This document shows positions 14,739 to 22,495 of a stretch of 27,513 nucleotides of DNA, in pieces (positions within the stretch are counted from its first letter, which is position 1; every line of letters begins with the position of its first letter). Under the pieces are notes generated by a model. The model did not search any database. It was not told where the DNA came from and saw only the letters and a list, made by a program, of their open reading frames with translations. The translations under genes were made by a program, and so were the position numbers. Source of the DNA: Pseudomonadota bacterium (GTDB taxonomy: Bacteria; Pseudomonadota; Gammaproteobacteria; Burkholderiales; Burkholderiaceae_C). The stretch lies in assembly GCA_023435325.1 (NCBI GenBank), contig JAEYRT010000010.1:1-27513 (forward strand), in the 5' to 3' direction.

Positions 14739-14906
14739 ATGCTGCATTACGCCATCGTCTTTCTCATCATTGCCTTGATCGCTGCCGTATTCGGTTTTGG
14801 CGGTATTGCCTCTGGTGCCGTTGGCATCGCAAAGATTTTGTTCTTTGTCTTTGTGATCATGGCGGTCATCACCTTTGTGATGAGTTTGCTGAAGAAAAAA
14901 GGCTGA
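14739..14906 (+). CDS. DUF1328 small membrane protein (YtjA-like)
   Basis: 55-residue protein with two hydrophobic helices (about 4-22 and 31-49) and a short basic tail (KKKG). The pattern LHYAIVFLIIALIAAVFGFGGIA, followed by GAVGIAKILFFVFVI, is characteristic of DUF1328. These proteins sit in the inner membrane and have no firm function; they are often found with stress-response genes. The start at 14739 has AGGAG with good spacing. It is the first of three genes on one strand, followed by the DUF883-like and BON-lipoprotein genes. Confidence 0.9.
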   Translation: MLHYAIVFLIIALIAAVFGFGGIASGAVGIAKILFFVFVIMAVITFVMSLLKKKG

Positions 14907-14967
14907 AAACCTGAGCTGCTAACCCACTCAGACAGGGCTTCGCAGCCCACTGCAGGAAAGATTGATT

Positions 14968-15438
14968 ATGAATAACACCGAAGACCCCAAAAAAACCGTT
15001 GCCAACGCTGCCAGTGCCGCCAAAGACTCGGTAAAAGACGCAGCCAATACCACCAGGGAAGCTGTACAGGATGCCGCATCGACAGCCAAGGACAGCGCCA
15101 AGGATTTTGCTCACGAGGCCCAGCAATCTGCCAAAGAGGCCTTTGAGACCACACGTGAAGCCGCCAGTCACGCTTATGACAAGGCCAAGGAAGGTTTGCG
15201 TGATGTCGAAAAAGAGCTGAGCCCCGCCATTGACAACCTCACTGCGCGCGCCCAGGAGTTCTGCAGCAAAGGCATCGACTTTTGCGCAGAAAGCTCTGAA
15301 AAGGCCCGCCGACAGTTCCAGCATGCCACGGAATGCACGACCCGCTATGTCGTCGAACAGCCGGGCAAGTCCATTTTGATGGCCGCTGCTGCAGGTGCTG
15401 TCATTGCAACCGCATTTCTCATGGGACGCCGCCGCTAG
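14968..15438 (+). CDS. DUF883/ElaB-like protein with LEA-like repeats
   Basis: 156 residues. The first ~75 are Ala/Lys/Asp/Glu-rich with an 11-residue rhythm (for example AKDSVKDAANT, TAKDSAKDFAH), like amphipathic LEA or apolipoprotein-type helices. The end RYVVEQPGKSILMAAAAGAV, then IATAFLMGRRR, is the C-terminal membrane anchor typical of DUF883 (ElaB/YqjD). E. coli relatives bind ribosomes at the membrane in stationary phase, so a stress role is plausible. ATG 14968 has AGGAAAG 7 nt upstream; an in-frame TTG two codons earlier is less likely. There is a small GGGCT/AGCCC hairpin at 14935-14948 just before its ribosome site. It follows DUF1328 by 61 bp. Confidence 0.85.
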   Translation: MNNTEDPKKTVANAASAAKDSVKDAANTTREAVQDAASTAKDSAKDFAHEAQQSAKEAFETTREAASHAYDKAKEGLRDVEKELSPAIDNLTARAQEFCSKGIDFCAESSEKARRQFQHATECTTRYVVEQPGKSILMAAAAGAVIATAFLMGRRR

Positions 15439-15537
15439 CCTCAGGTCTTTTGCTGGCATCCATGGCACCAACCGTACGCCTGATGCGGCATGTGCCCCAT
15501 CGAACCATTCCCGCTTTTTTTGTGTAAAGGCCTATCT

Positions 15538-15858
15538 ATGAAGAAAACCACACGTGCCATCGCTTTTGCAACCTTGGTCGGCGCCACCATCATTGGCGCA
15601 ACGGGCTGTTCTGTGGCCCGCAACCAGCAGTCCGTCGGATCGTATGTGGACGATGCAGGCATCACAGCCGCCGTGAAAGCCAAGTTCGCAGAAGACCGAA
15701 CCGTGGCAGCAACGGCCATTTCTGTCGAGACCATGAAGGGCGCTGTGCAACTGTCGGGCTTTGCCAAGAGTCAGGCAGAAAAAGACCGCGCAGAAGCCAT
15801 TGCTCGCAGTGTGAAAGGTGTGAGTTCGGTACGCAACAGCATTGTGGTTCGCCCCTGA
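15538..15858 (+). CDS. BON-domain lipoprotein (OsmY-like)
   Basis: 106 residues. An N-terminal signal peptide (MKKTTRAIAFATLVGATIIG) ends in a lipobox-like ATGC with the modified cysteine at C24; Ala at the -3 position is not ideal. One BON domain follows: DDAGITAAVKAKFAEDRTV, then ISVETMKGAVQLSGFAKSQ and VKGVSSVRNSIVV. BON domains occur in osmotic-shock protein OsmY and are thought to bind phospholipid or envelope structures. AAAGG precedes ATG 15538. It is the third gene of the DUF1328-DUF883-BON group and ends in a strong terminator. Location is predicted as outer-membrane or periplasmic. Confidence 0.9.
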   Translation: MKKTTRAIAFATLVGATIIGATGCSVARNQQSVGSYVDDAGITAAVKAKFAEDRTVAATAISVETMKGAVQLSGFAKSQAEKDRAEAIARSVKGVSSVRNSIVVRP

Positions 15859-15876
15859 TTGCCCGTCGAGCCCGTG

Positions 15877-15909
15877 AAAATGCCGGCCTGATGCAGGCCG
15901 GCATTTCTT
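15877..15909 (+). terminator. Rho-independent terminator after the BON lipoprotein gene
   Basis: AAATGCCGGCCTG and CAGGCCGGCATTT are perfectly complementary around ATG. The U-tract is short. Confidence 0.85.
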
Positions 15910-15944
15910 ATGTCTGCTTCCTGTTTTGCCCGTAAGCTAGACCG

Positions 15945-17030
15945 ATGCGTGCTTTTACCTGTGACCACTGCGGACATGTGGTGTTTTTCGAAAACACCAA
16001 CTGTGTGCATTGCCAGTCCACACTGGCTTTCGTGCCTGAGCGCATGCGCATGGCTGCTCTGGCCCCCTTGCCCAACCTGCCTGGCCTGTGGGAGCCTTTG
16101 TCCCCGGCACTTCGGGAGCAGCTGCCTTTTTTGCGTATGTGCCAGAACCGCGATGGTCTTGGAGTTCCTTGCAACTTCACCACACCAGGAGACGGCAGTC
16201 AGCCTTATTGCATTTCCTGCCGCCAGACGCGCTGGCTGCCCAACTTCTCCAATCCCCACAATCTGCTGCGAGCCAACAAGGTAGAGACAGCCAAGCGTTA
16301 TCTGTTCTATACCCTGTCGTGCCTGCAGCTATCCTCTTTGCAGGGGTTCCCCGCTCCCGTCTTTGACTTTCTCGAGGACTTGCCCGGAGGGGAGCCTGTG
16401 ATGACCGGACACCTGAGCGGCATCATCACCTTGAATGTGGCAGAAGCAGACGATGACGAGCGCGCACGTCGCCGTGTAGCCATGCATGAGCCTTACCGCA
16501 CCTTGCTAGGCCATCTGCGCCACGAATCAGGACATTTTTACTGGGACACCCTGATTCGCGATACCCATTGGCTGGAGCATTTCCGAGCACTGTTTGGTGA
16601 TGAGCGCCAGGATTACGGCCAGGCCCTACAGGCCTACTATGCCAATGGCCCTACCTGCCTGGAATCCTGGCAGCAGCAGCATGTCAGCGCTTATGCAGCC
16701 TCCCATCCCTGGGAAGACTGGGCTGAAACCTGGGCGCACTATCTGCACGTCATGGATCTGGTGGAAACCGCTGCCAGCTACAGCGTGCAACTCAGGCTGC
16801 CTGGCCATATGGCCAGCTGGCCGCCGGTGGAAGATCCGTTTGCCAACCCTGGACAGTCTTTTGAACACATCCTGCATCAATGCGTTCCACTCACCTTGAT
16901 GCTGAACAGCCTCAACCGCAGCCTGGGACACAACGATGCCTATCCGTTTGCCTTGTCTGCAGGTGCCAAGGCCAAACTCAAGTTCATCCACGAAGTGGTG
17001 GCGAATCACCGCCAGAGCATCAGCGCTTGA
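15945..17030 (+). CDS. Zinc-ribbon putative zinc metallopeptidase (Peptidase_Mx-like)
   Basis: 361 residues. The N-terminal zinc ribbon has C6-x2-C9 and C20-x2-C23, and a second cysteine group follows (C66, C76, C89-x2-C92). The central metalloprotease motif is HESGH (H193, E194, H197) in LLGHLRHESGHFYWD. A downstream DWAETWAHYLHVMD segment may supply the third metal ligand. This matches the 'putative zinc-binding metallopeptidase' family by memory. There is no signal peptide, so it is probably cytosolic; the substrate is unknown. It begins 38 nt after the BON-gene terminator and ends with an 11-nt overlap of the convergent coaD gene. No ribosome site stands out before ATG 15945, but the zinc ribbon begins at residue 6, which supports this start. 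Confidence 0.87.
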   Translation: MRAFTCDHCGHVVFFENTNCVHCQSTLAFVPERMRMAALAPLPNLPGLWEPLSPALREQLPFLRMCQNRDGLGVPCNFTTPGDGSQPYCISCRQTRWLPNFSNPHNLLRANKVETAKRYLFYTLSCLQLSSLQGFPAPVFDFLEDLPGGEPVMTGHLSGIITLNVAEADDDERARRRVAMHEPYRTLLGHLRHESGHFYWDTLIRDTHWLEHFRALFGDERQDYGQALQAYYANGPTCLESWQQQHVSAYAASHPWEDWAETWAHYLHVMDLVETAASYSVQLRLPGHMASWPPVEDPFANPGQSFEHILHQCVPLTLMLNSLNRSLGHNDAYPFALSAGAKAKLKFIHEVVANHRQSISA

Positions 17031-17511
17031 GCTTGCTCAGCAACTGTGCAAGCACAGCGGGTGAAACAAATTTGCGTACTTCATCGCCCCCGAGGGTGGC
17101 AATTTCACGCACCAAGGTGCTGCTGATGAACATGGTGTCTGCACTGGGGGTGAGGAACACGGTCTCCACATCCTCCATCAGGTGCTTGTTCATGCCAGCC
17201 AGCTGGAACTCATAGTCAAAATCCGTGCCGGAGCGCAAGCCGCGCACCATGACCTTGGCACCCTGGGCACGAACAAAATCACGCACCAGCCCTTCAAAGC
17301 TGGCCACGCTCACATTGGGCAGATCGCTGAACACTTCTCGCGTCATGGCCAGACGCTCCTCCAGGCTGAACATGGTTTTCTTGTGGTGGGCCGTGGCCAC
17401 GCCGACCACCACTTGGCTGAACAGCTGGCTGGCCCGGCGGATCATGTCCTCGTGCCCCAAGGTGATAGGGTCAAACGTGCCAGGATAGACGGCAATTACC
17501 TGCGCAGCCAT
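17020..17511 (-). CDS. coaD: Phosphopantetheine adenylyltransferase
   Basis: 163-residue enzyme of coenzyme A synthesis that joins 4'-phosphopantetheine and ATP to give dephospho-CoA. The nucleotidyltransferase motif is GTFDPITLGH (residues 11-20, with H20). RGLRSGTDFDYEFQLAGMN and the C-terminal SPADTMFISSTLVREIATLGGD equivalent are typical. Length fits CoaD (E. coli 159). ATG 17509-17511 has GGAGA about 6 nt upstream; a longer frame from 17571 would overlap the rsmD terminator. It is downstream of rsmD on the same strand, with a terminator between. The stops of this gene and the metallopeptidase overlap tail to tail. Confidence 0.97.
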   Translation of the reverse strand: MAAQVIAVYPGTFDPITLGHEDMIRRASQLFSQVVVGVATAHHKKTMFSLEERLAMTREVFSDLPNVSVASFEGLVRDFVRAQGAKVMVRGLRSGTDFDYEFQLAGMNKHLMEDVETVFLTPSADTMFISSTLVREIATLGGDEVRKFVSPAVLAQLLSKLKR

Positions 17512-17571
17512 AACAATCTCCATATAGTTTTCAATGCTGTGCGGCATTATGCCTGTGCAAATTTTGGGCAT

Positions 17572-17611
17572 AAAAAAGCTTCCAGCGCCTGAGCAGCAAG
17601 CGCGGGAAGCT
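17572..17611 (-). terminator. Rho-independent terminator between rsmD and coaD
   Basis: On the minus strand AGCTTCC-C-GCGC pairs with GCGC-T-GGAAGCT (one mismatch) around an 11-nt loop, followed by six T. Confidence 0.8.
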
Positions 17612-17633
17612 ACGCTTTTTCAAGCTAACGCAC

Positions 17634-18353
17634 TCAGGTGCCGATCTTTTTCAGCAGGTGCGCATGCACATTGCCCGCTTTCAGGTAGCGGTACTGCTGC
17701 AGGCCAAACTCCGCCAGCTCTGCATCGGTCCACGCCTTGGGTGCTTCCAGATAAACAAAACCATCGTCTGCCACCGCATGGGCAGCTGCCTTGACTGCAG
17801 GTGCAAACAACGCCTCCATCGTAAATGGAGGGTCGATAAAAACGGCATGCCAGTAATTGGCCGCACCTTGCGTCAAGGCGGCAATGCCGTCGCCACGCTG
17901 CACGTGTACGCCTTCGGCTTTGAGGTGCTGTGTCAGGCGCTCCAGCTGCTGCGCCAGCCCTGCATCTTGTTCCACCATGCGCACTTGCGCTGCACCGCGC
18001 GATGCGGCTTCAAAGCCGAGTGCACCTGTGCCCGCAAAGGCATCAAAGCAGCGCCACCCACCCAGATCCTGGCCCAGCCAGTTGAACAGGGTTTCACGCA
18101 CACGGTCTGGCGTGGGACGCAGGCCCGGGCGCTGTGCCACAACCAAGCGCGTACGACGCCATTGACCACCAATGATGCGCACTTCACCGCTGCCACCGGC
18201 ACCGGGCTTTGCAGGCTTGTTCTTGGCGCCGGGCTTTTTGCCTGCTGCCGCTGCGGCCGCTTCAGCCTCGGCCTGCTTGTATGCCTCCCGGCGCTTCAGG
18301 CGTGCTTCCAGCGCCAAGGCTTCTTCGATATTGCGATAACTGTTACGACCCAT
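17634..18353 (-). CDS. rsmD: 16S rRNA (guanine(966)-N2)-methyltransferase
   Basis: 239 residues. RsmD methylates G966 of 16S rRNA in the small subunit. The core starts with VRIIGGQWRRTRL, then LRPTPDRVRETLFNWLGQDL. The SAM-binding loop is FDAFAGTGALGFEAASRG (103-120) and the catalytic motif DPPF (164-167). The first ~55 residues are an Ala/Lys/Pro-rich extension (EAAAAAAGKKPGAKNKPAKP) not found in E. coli RsmD (about 200 aa). The start overlaps the stop of the upstream M16 peptidase as TAATG, which suggests translational coupling and an M16-M16-rsmD operon. Methyltransferases of this kind are often found beside coaD, as here. Confidence 0.95.
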   Translation of the reverse strand: MGRNSYRNIEEALALEARLKRREAYKQAEAEAAAAAAGKKPGAKNKPAKPGAGGSGEVRIIGGQWRRTRLVVAQRPGLRPTPDRVRETLFNWLGQDLGGWRCFDAFAGTGALGFEAASRGAAQVRMVEQDAGLAQQLERLTQHLKAEGVHVQRGDGIAALTQGAANYWHAVFIDPPFTMEALFAPAVKAAAHAVADDGFVYLEAPKAWTDAELAEFGLQQYRYLKAGNVHAHLLKKIGT

Positions 18354-19702
18354 TATTTCTTTTCCCCTAACACCACGGGCACCATGCGATCCGGCTGGAT
18401 CGCACGCTGCATGGCGCTGCGCACATCATCCACCGTCAATGCTTCCACCTTGGCCGTCCAGTGGTCCAGATAGTCCAGGGGCAAATCGTTCCAGGCAATG
18501 TTGGCAACATTGGCCAACAGTTTGCGGTTGCTGTCGATGCGCAGCGCAAAGCTACCGACCAGATTGTCCTTGGCATCGCGCAGTTCTTGCTCCGTAGGGC
18601 CTTCCTGCACAAATTTGTTGAGTGTTTCCTGCGCCACCTGACGCGCCTGCTCGGCCTGATCGGGACGGGTCTGCAAACTGATGGTGAACGCCCCCGCATG
18701 CAGGCCAGGCGAGAAGCTGCTGGATACGCCATAGGTCAGGCCGCGCTTTTCACGCACCTCTTCCATCAGACGAGATACCAGACCTCCACCGCCCAGAATG
18801 TGATCCCCCACCAGCAGGGCCAGAAAATCCGGGTCATTGCGTTTGATGGCAGGCTGTCCTATCAGGACCTGTGCTTGTGCGGACTGGAACGGAATGCGAA
18901 TGTCCCGGGCTTCCTGCAAGGGCTGCACCTCTTCCACTGCCGGCAGCGGCGCGCAGTCTTTGTCATCCTTCGCGGGCAGGCGGGACAACAGCCGGGTGAC
19001 CAACGCATCGGCCTGGTTCTTGTCAACAGCGCCCACAATGCTCACCTTGGCACGGCACGCCAGAAACATCTGCCGCTGAAAGGCCTGCAGATCTTTGACC
19101 TCGATGCGCGCCAAGGTCTGCTCGGTGCTACGTCGCCCGTATGCGTGCCCGCCATAAACTGCTTCGGCATAGGCACGACCTGCCACAGTGCCAGGCCGGG
19201 TATTCGCTTCGGCAATGGCAGCGCTCCACCGGGCACGCTCCCGTTGCCAGATATCGGCCGGCAGGCTGGGCGCTGCAATCTGACGCGAAGCCAATTCGAC
19301 CGAGCGGTTCAGCAAATCCGGCACCGTCAGACTGCGCAGGGAATAACTGAAGCTGTCCCTGCCCGCACTGGCGCTGAAGCCTGCCCCCAGATCCGCCCAG
19401 GCTTCGCCCAGCGCGTTTTCATCCATGGCAGGCAGCTTGCCTTCGGCTTTGACGCCTTTGCTGGTCATCATGCTCAACGCCGTGGCCAGACCGGCTTTTT
19501 CCGCAGGCTCGCGGCGTGCACCGGCATCGAACATGACTTCAATGTCCACCATCGGAATGCTGGGGCTTTCCACCAGCCAGACCTGGGCGCCCGAAGCTTG
19601 CTCCCAGTGCTGAATGGGCAACAGTGCCCATGCGGAGTTCATGCCGAAACCGGTCAAGGTACATGCCAGCCAGGCGCTGGCAACTATGTTTTTGGTTTTC
19701 AT
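18353..19702 (-). CDS. M16-family peptidase subunit lacking the HxxEH zinc motif
   Basis: 449 residues with a clear signal peptide (MKTKNIVASAWLACTLTGFG, then MNSAWA). It has the two-domain M16B fold: VMFDAGARREPAEKAGLATAL at the site where active members have HxxEH, then YGRRSTEQTLARIEVKDLQAF and a GGGLVSRLMEEVREKRGLTYG segment in the second half. The zinc motif is absent (KAGLATALSMM instead), so it is probably the non-catalytic partner of the upstream M16 protein, as in known heterodimeric M16B pairs. ATG 19702 lies 13 nt after the stop of that gene; a longer frame from 19738 would overlap it and spoil the signal peptide. Its stop overlaps the rsmD start. Confidence 0.9.
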   Translation of the reverse strand: MKTKNIVASAWLACTLTGFGMNSAWALLPIQHWEQASGAQVWLVESPSIPMVDIEVMFDAGARREPAEKAGLATALSMMTSKGVKAEGKLPAMDENALGEAWADLGAGFSASAGRDSFSYSLRSLTVPDLLNRSVELASRQIAAPSLPADIWQRERARWSAAIAEANTRPGTVAGRAYAEAVYGGHAYGRRSTEQTLARIEVKDLQAFQRQMFLACRAKVSIVGAVDKNQADALVTRLLSRLPAKDDKDCAPLPAVEEVQPLQEARDIRIPFQSAQAQVLIGQPAIKRNDPDFLALLVGDHILGGGGLVSRLMEEVREKRGLTYGVSSSFSPGLHAGAFTISLQTRPDQAEQARQVAQETLNKFVQEGPTEQELRDAKDNLVGSFALRIDSNRKLLANVANIAWNDLPLDYLDHWTAKVEALTVDDVRSAMQRAIQPDRMVPVVLGEKK

Positions 19703-19715
19703 CGTTGCGTCACTT

Positions 19716-21176
19716 TCAATGCTGGAGCGTGGAGCCATCGCTGTCTGCAGCAGGTCGAGGCGTTTCTCCGGTCGCGCGCGGCTGGGGAACCAGAGTGCCG
19801 ATGGTCAGTTGGTCGTCGCCAAAGTACTGGCCCGCTACACGCTGCACATCGGCCGCCGTGATTTGCATGAGCTCCTTGACCAGCAGCTCATCGGCATTCA
19901 CCGGCATGCCCACCACCCAGTAGTTCCCCAGGCTTTGTGCCTGACCCATGACCGAGTCACGCTCATAGATCTGCGAAGCCATCCACTGCGTTTTCACACG
20001 CTCCAGCTCAGCTGCACTCACGCCTTCCTTGGCTATGCGATCAACCTGCGCACGCAAGGCTTTTTCCAGCTGCAGCGAGGTTTTCCCCTTGGCCGGAATG
20101 CCCGAGAGCATGAACAGGGACGGCCCGCGGCCCATGATGCCAGCCGAGCTGCTGGCACTGTCGGCGACGCGGTCCTTGCCCTGAACCAGCGCCCGCTCCA
20201 GACGGGCACCGTCATAACCGTCGAGCACGGCCGACAACACCAGCAGCGCCAGCGCGTCCGTGTCCTGCTTCGTCAGGTTCTGCACATTGCGAATCGATGG
20301 CACGCGGTAGGCCATGGCCACATAGGCCTGCTCAGCCGGCTGCTTGAGCTCGATGCGGCGCAGCCCCATTTGCACAGGCTCTTCACGGGGCTTGCTCACG
20401 GCGGAAGCACGGGCGGGAATCTGCCCATAGGTCTCCTCGGCCCAGGTACGGACCTGCTCGACATCCACATCGCCGGCAATCACGATGGCCGCATTCGCAG
20501 GCACATACCAGCGCTGGTGAAAGTCCCGCACATCATCCGGCGTCATGGCATCAAGATCGCTCATCCAGCCCACCACGGGACGACGGTAAGGGTTGGACTG
20601 AAAGACCGTGGCCGAGAGCTGTTCGAACAGCATGGCGCGCGGATTGTCTTCGGTGCGCATGCGCCGCTCTTCCTTGACCACCTCGATTTCCTTGGTGAAT
20701 TCTTCATCAGGCCATTGGTTGTGGGCAAAGCGATCTGCCTCCAGCGCCATCACATCGCGCAGGCGGTTGGCCGGGATTTGCTGGTAATAGCCCGTGTAAT
20801 CGCGGTTGGTGAATGCATTCTCCTGCCCACCCAGAGCTGCCACGCGGCGTGAGAACTCGCCCGGTGCCAGCCGCTTGGAGCCCTTGAACATCATGTGCTC
20901 CAGCACATGGGCCACGCCAGTGGTGCCGTCGACCTCATCTATGGCACCCACACGCAGCCACAGCATGTGCACGGCGGTCGGTGCACGGCGATCGGGCTGC
21001 ACGATCAACTGCATGCCATTGCGCAAAGTGAACTGCTGCACCGCCGTCGCCGGATTGGCTGAAGCAGTGCTGGCCCACTCGGACAGAGAAGACGACAACG
21101 TGCCCGAAGCGGGCAAATTCTCGGCCGTGGCACTCAGGCAGGCCAACAGCGCTAGGAGGGATAAAGTTCGTTTCAT
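19716..21176 (-). CDS. M16-family zinc metallopeptidase, catalytic subunit
   Basis: 486 residues with an N-terminal signal peptide (about 1-18) and a Ser/Thr/Ala-rich stretch. The inverted zinc motif HxxEH is present at H90-VLE-H94 (GVAHVLEHMMFKG), with the distal glutamate in the YQQIPANRLRDVMALEADR region. FERALVQGKDR-like and GIMGRGPSLFML segments mark the second domain. Family members are oligopeptide-degrading or processing enzymes (pitrilysin/MPP type), here presumably periplasmic. It is followed by an M16 homologue without the zinc motif, which suggests an active/inactive heterodimer. No clear ribosome site precedes ATG 21176. Only 28 bp separate it from the divergent ftsY start. Confidence 0.93.
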   Translation of the reverse strand: MKRTLSLLALLACLSATAENLPASGTLSSSLSEWASTASANPATAVQQFTLRNGMQLIVQPDRRAPTAVHMLWLRVGAIDEVDGTTGVAHVLEHMMFKGSKRLAPGEFSRRVAALGGQENAFTNRDYTGYYQQIPANRLRDVMALEADRFAHNQWPDEEFTKEIEVVKEERRMRTEDNPRAMLFEQLSATVFQSNPYRRPVVGWMSDLDAMTPDDVRDFHQRWYVPANAAIVIAGDVDVEQVRTWAEETYGQIPARASAVSKPREEPVQMGLRRIELKQPAEQAYVAMAYRVPSIRNVQNLTKQDTDALALLVLSAVLDGYDGARLERALVQGKDRVADSASSSAGIMGRGPSLFMLSGIPAKGKTSLQLEKALRAQVDRIAKEGVSAAELERVKTQWMASQIYERDSVMGQAQSLGNYWVVGMPVNADELLVKELMQITAADVQRVAGQYFGDDQLTIGTLVPQPRATGETPRPAADSDGSTLQH

Positions 21177-21182
21177 AGAATG

Positions 21183-21204
21183 TGCGGGATTCTAAAAACC
21201 CGCA
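21183..21204. promoter_or_regulatory. Perfect inverted repeat filling the M16/ftsY divergent gap
   Basis: TGCGGG-N10-CCCGCA ends directly at the ftsY ATG (21205) and takes up 22 of the 28 intergenic bases. It could be an operator or a hairpin over the ftsY ribosome-loading region; no Shine-Dalgarno is visible. Confidence 0.55.
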
Positions 21205-22368
21205 ATGTTCAGTTTTTTCAAGAAAAAAGCCCCACAAGCCGACGCAACTCCTGCCCTTGAGCAGTCAGAGTCCGCCGCACCCGCCGCTGCATCCCCCGAG
21301 GAAGCAGTGACTCCCGTACCTGCAACCAAGCCGGCATCCGTCGGCGGTTGGCTGCGCAACACCTTCGGAATGGGCGACAAGGAAGAAGTTCCTGCCATCC
21401 CCCCTGCCCCCGTACCCGAAGACTTTGAACAGGCCCCCGAACCCCAGGCAAAGCCGGAAGCGAATGGCGCCCGCGCCAGCTGGATGGACCGCCTCAAGGC
21501 GGGTCTGCGCAAGACCGGCTCCAGTATCACCACCGTGTTCACCGGCACCAAAATCGATGATGCACTGTATGAGGAGCTGGAAGACGCCTTGCTGATGGCT
21601 GACACCGGCGTCCGGGCCACCGTGCACCTGCTCGATGATCTCAAGCGCCGCGTCAAGGAAACCAAGACCACCGAACCCGCTGCCGTCAAAGCCCTGCTCG
21701 CTGATGCCTTGGCCGACCTACTGCGTCCTCTGGAAAAGCCGCTGGTGATTGGCGAGCATACGCCCACCGTCATCATGGTGGCAGGCGTGAACGGCGCGGG
21801 TAAGACGACATCGATTGGCAAGCTGACCAAGCATCTGGCCGATCACGACCAATCCGTACTGCTGGCCGCTGCCGACACTTTCCGCGCTGCCGCGCGTGAG
21901 CAGCTTGGAGTCTGGGCCACACGCAACACGGTGGAAATCATCAGCCAGGCCGGCGGTGACCCCGCAGCCGTGAGCTTTGATGCGGTGAGTGCCGGCAAGG
22001 CCCGCAAGAAGGACGTGGTACTGGTGGACACCGCAGGCCGTCTGCCCACACAGCTGCACCTGATGGAAGAGCTCAAGAAGATCAAGCGTGTGGTCAACAA
22101 GGCCGACAGTGCGGCACCCCATGAGGTGCTGCTGGTCATTGACGGCAACACGGGGCAGAACGCGCTCAATCAGGTCAAGGCTTTCGATGAAGCATTGGGC
22201 CTGACGGGCCTGATCGTCACCAAACTCGACGGCACGGCCAAGGGCGGCGTGCTGGCTGCCATTGCACAGGAGCGCCCCATTCCCGTGTACTTCATCGGTG
22301 TTGGCGAAAAGGTCGAAGACCTGGAAACCTTCAACGCCAGAGAGTTTGCACAGGCGCTGCTGGCGTAA
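21205..22368 (+). CDS. ftsY: Signal recognition particle receptor FtsY
   Basis: 387-residue SRP-type GTPase that docks SRP-ribosome complexes at the inner membrane. An N-terminal amphipathic start (MFSFFKKK) and an acidic, Pro/Ala-rich A domain run to about residue 90. The N domain follows (DDALYEELEDALLMADTGV), then the G domain: GVNGAGKTT (194-202), DTFRAAAREQL, DTAGRLPTQ, VTKLDGTAKGGV and GVGEKVEDLETFN. All GTPase motifs are intact. ATG 21205 immediately follows a perfect inverted repeat and has no visible ribosome site. It is divergent from the M16 operon with 28 bp between, so promoters must lie inside the neighbouring coding sequences. A strong terminator and repeat copy C follow. Confidence 0.97.
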   Translation: MFSFFKKKAPQADATPALEQSESAAPAAASPEEAVTPVPATKPASVGGWLRNTFGMGDKEEVPAIPPAPVPEDFEQAPEPQAKPEANGARASWMDRLKAGLRKTGSSITTVFTGTKIDDALYEELEDALLMADTGVRATVHLLDDLKRRVKETKTTEPAAVKALLADALADLLRPLEKPLVIGEHTPTVIMVAGVNGAGKTTSIGKLTKHLADHDQSVLLAAADTFRAAAREQLGVWATRNTVEIISQAGGDPAAVSFDAVSAGKARKKDVVLVDTAGRLPTQLHLMEELKKIKRVVNKADSAAPHEVLLVIDGNTGQNALNQVKAFDEALGLTGLIVTKLDGTAKGGVLAAIAQERPIPVYFIGVGEKVEDLETFNAREFAQALLA

Positions 22369-22392
22369 AGCCTTCTCGCCACGCTTGCTTTC

Positions 22393-22417
22393 AAGCCCTG
22401 CACCGCAGGGCTTTTTT
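22393..22417 (+). terminator. Rho-independent terminator of ftsY
   Basis: AGCCCTGC pairs perfectly with GCAGGGCT around ACC, followed by a T run that abuts repeat copy C. Confidence 0.9.
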
Positions 22418-22490
22418 GATAGCTTTCTTCGCTTGATACACAAGGATTTCAGAATTAAAACTATTTGAAAAGCTTGTGCATCAAGCGTCA
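22418..22490. repeat. Nested-hairpin intergenic repeat, copy C
   Basis: Starts GATAGCT. The outer arms are CGCTTGAT (22430-22437) and ATCAAGCG (22480-22487). The inner arms are TTTCA (22447-22451) and TGAAA (22466-22470). It lies between the ftsY terminator and the end of cutA, and lacks the terminal T run of copies A and B. Confidence 0.72.
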
Positions 22491-22495
22491 GGCGC

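Noticed and set aside
18461..19861. 466-codon plus-strand frame opposite the second M16 gene
   Set aside because: Antisense shadow; composition (Gln, His, Arg-rich) is not protein-like, and it crosses the M16 gene junction.
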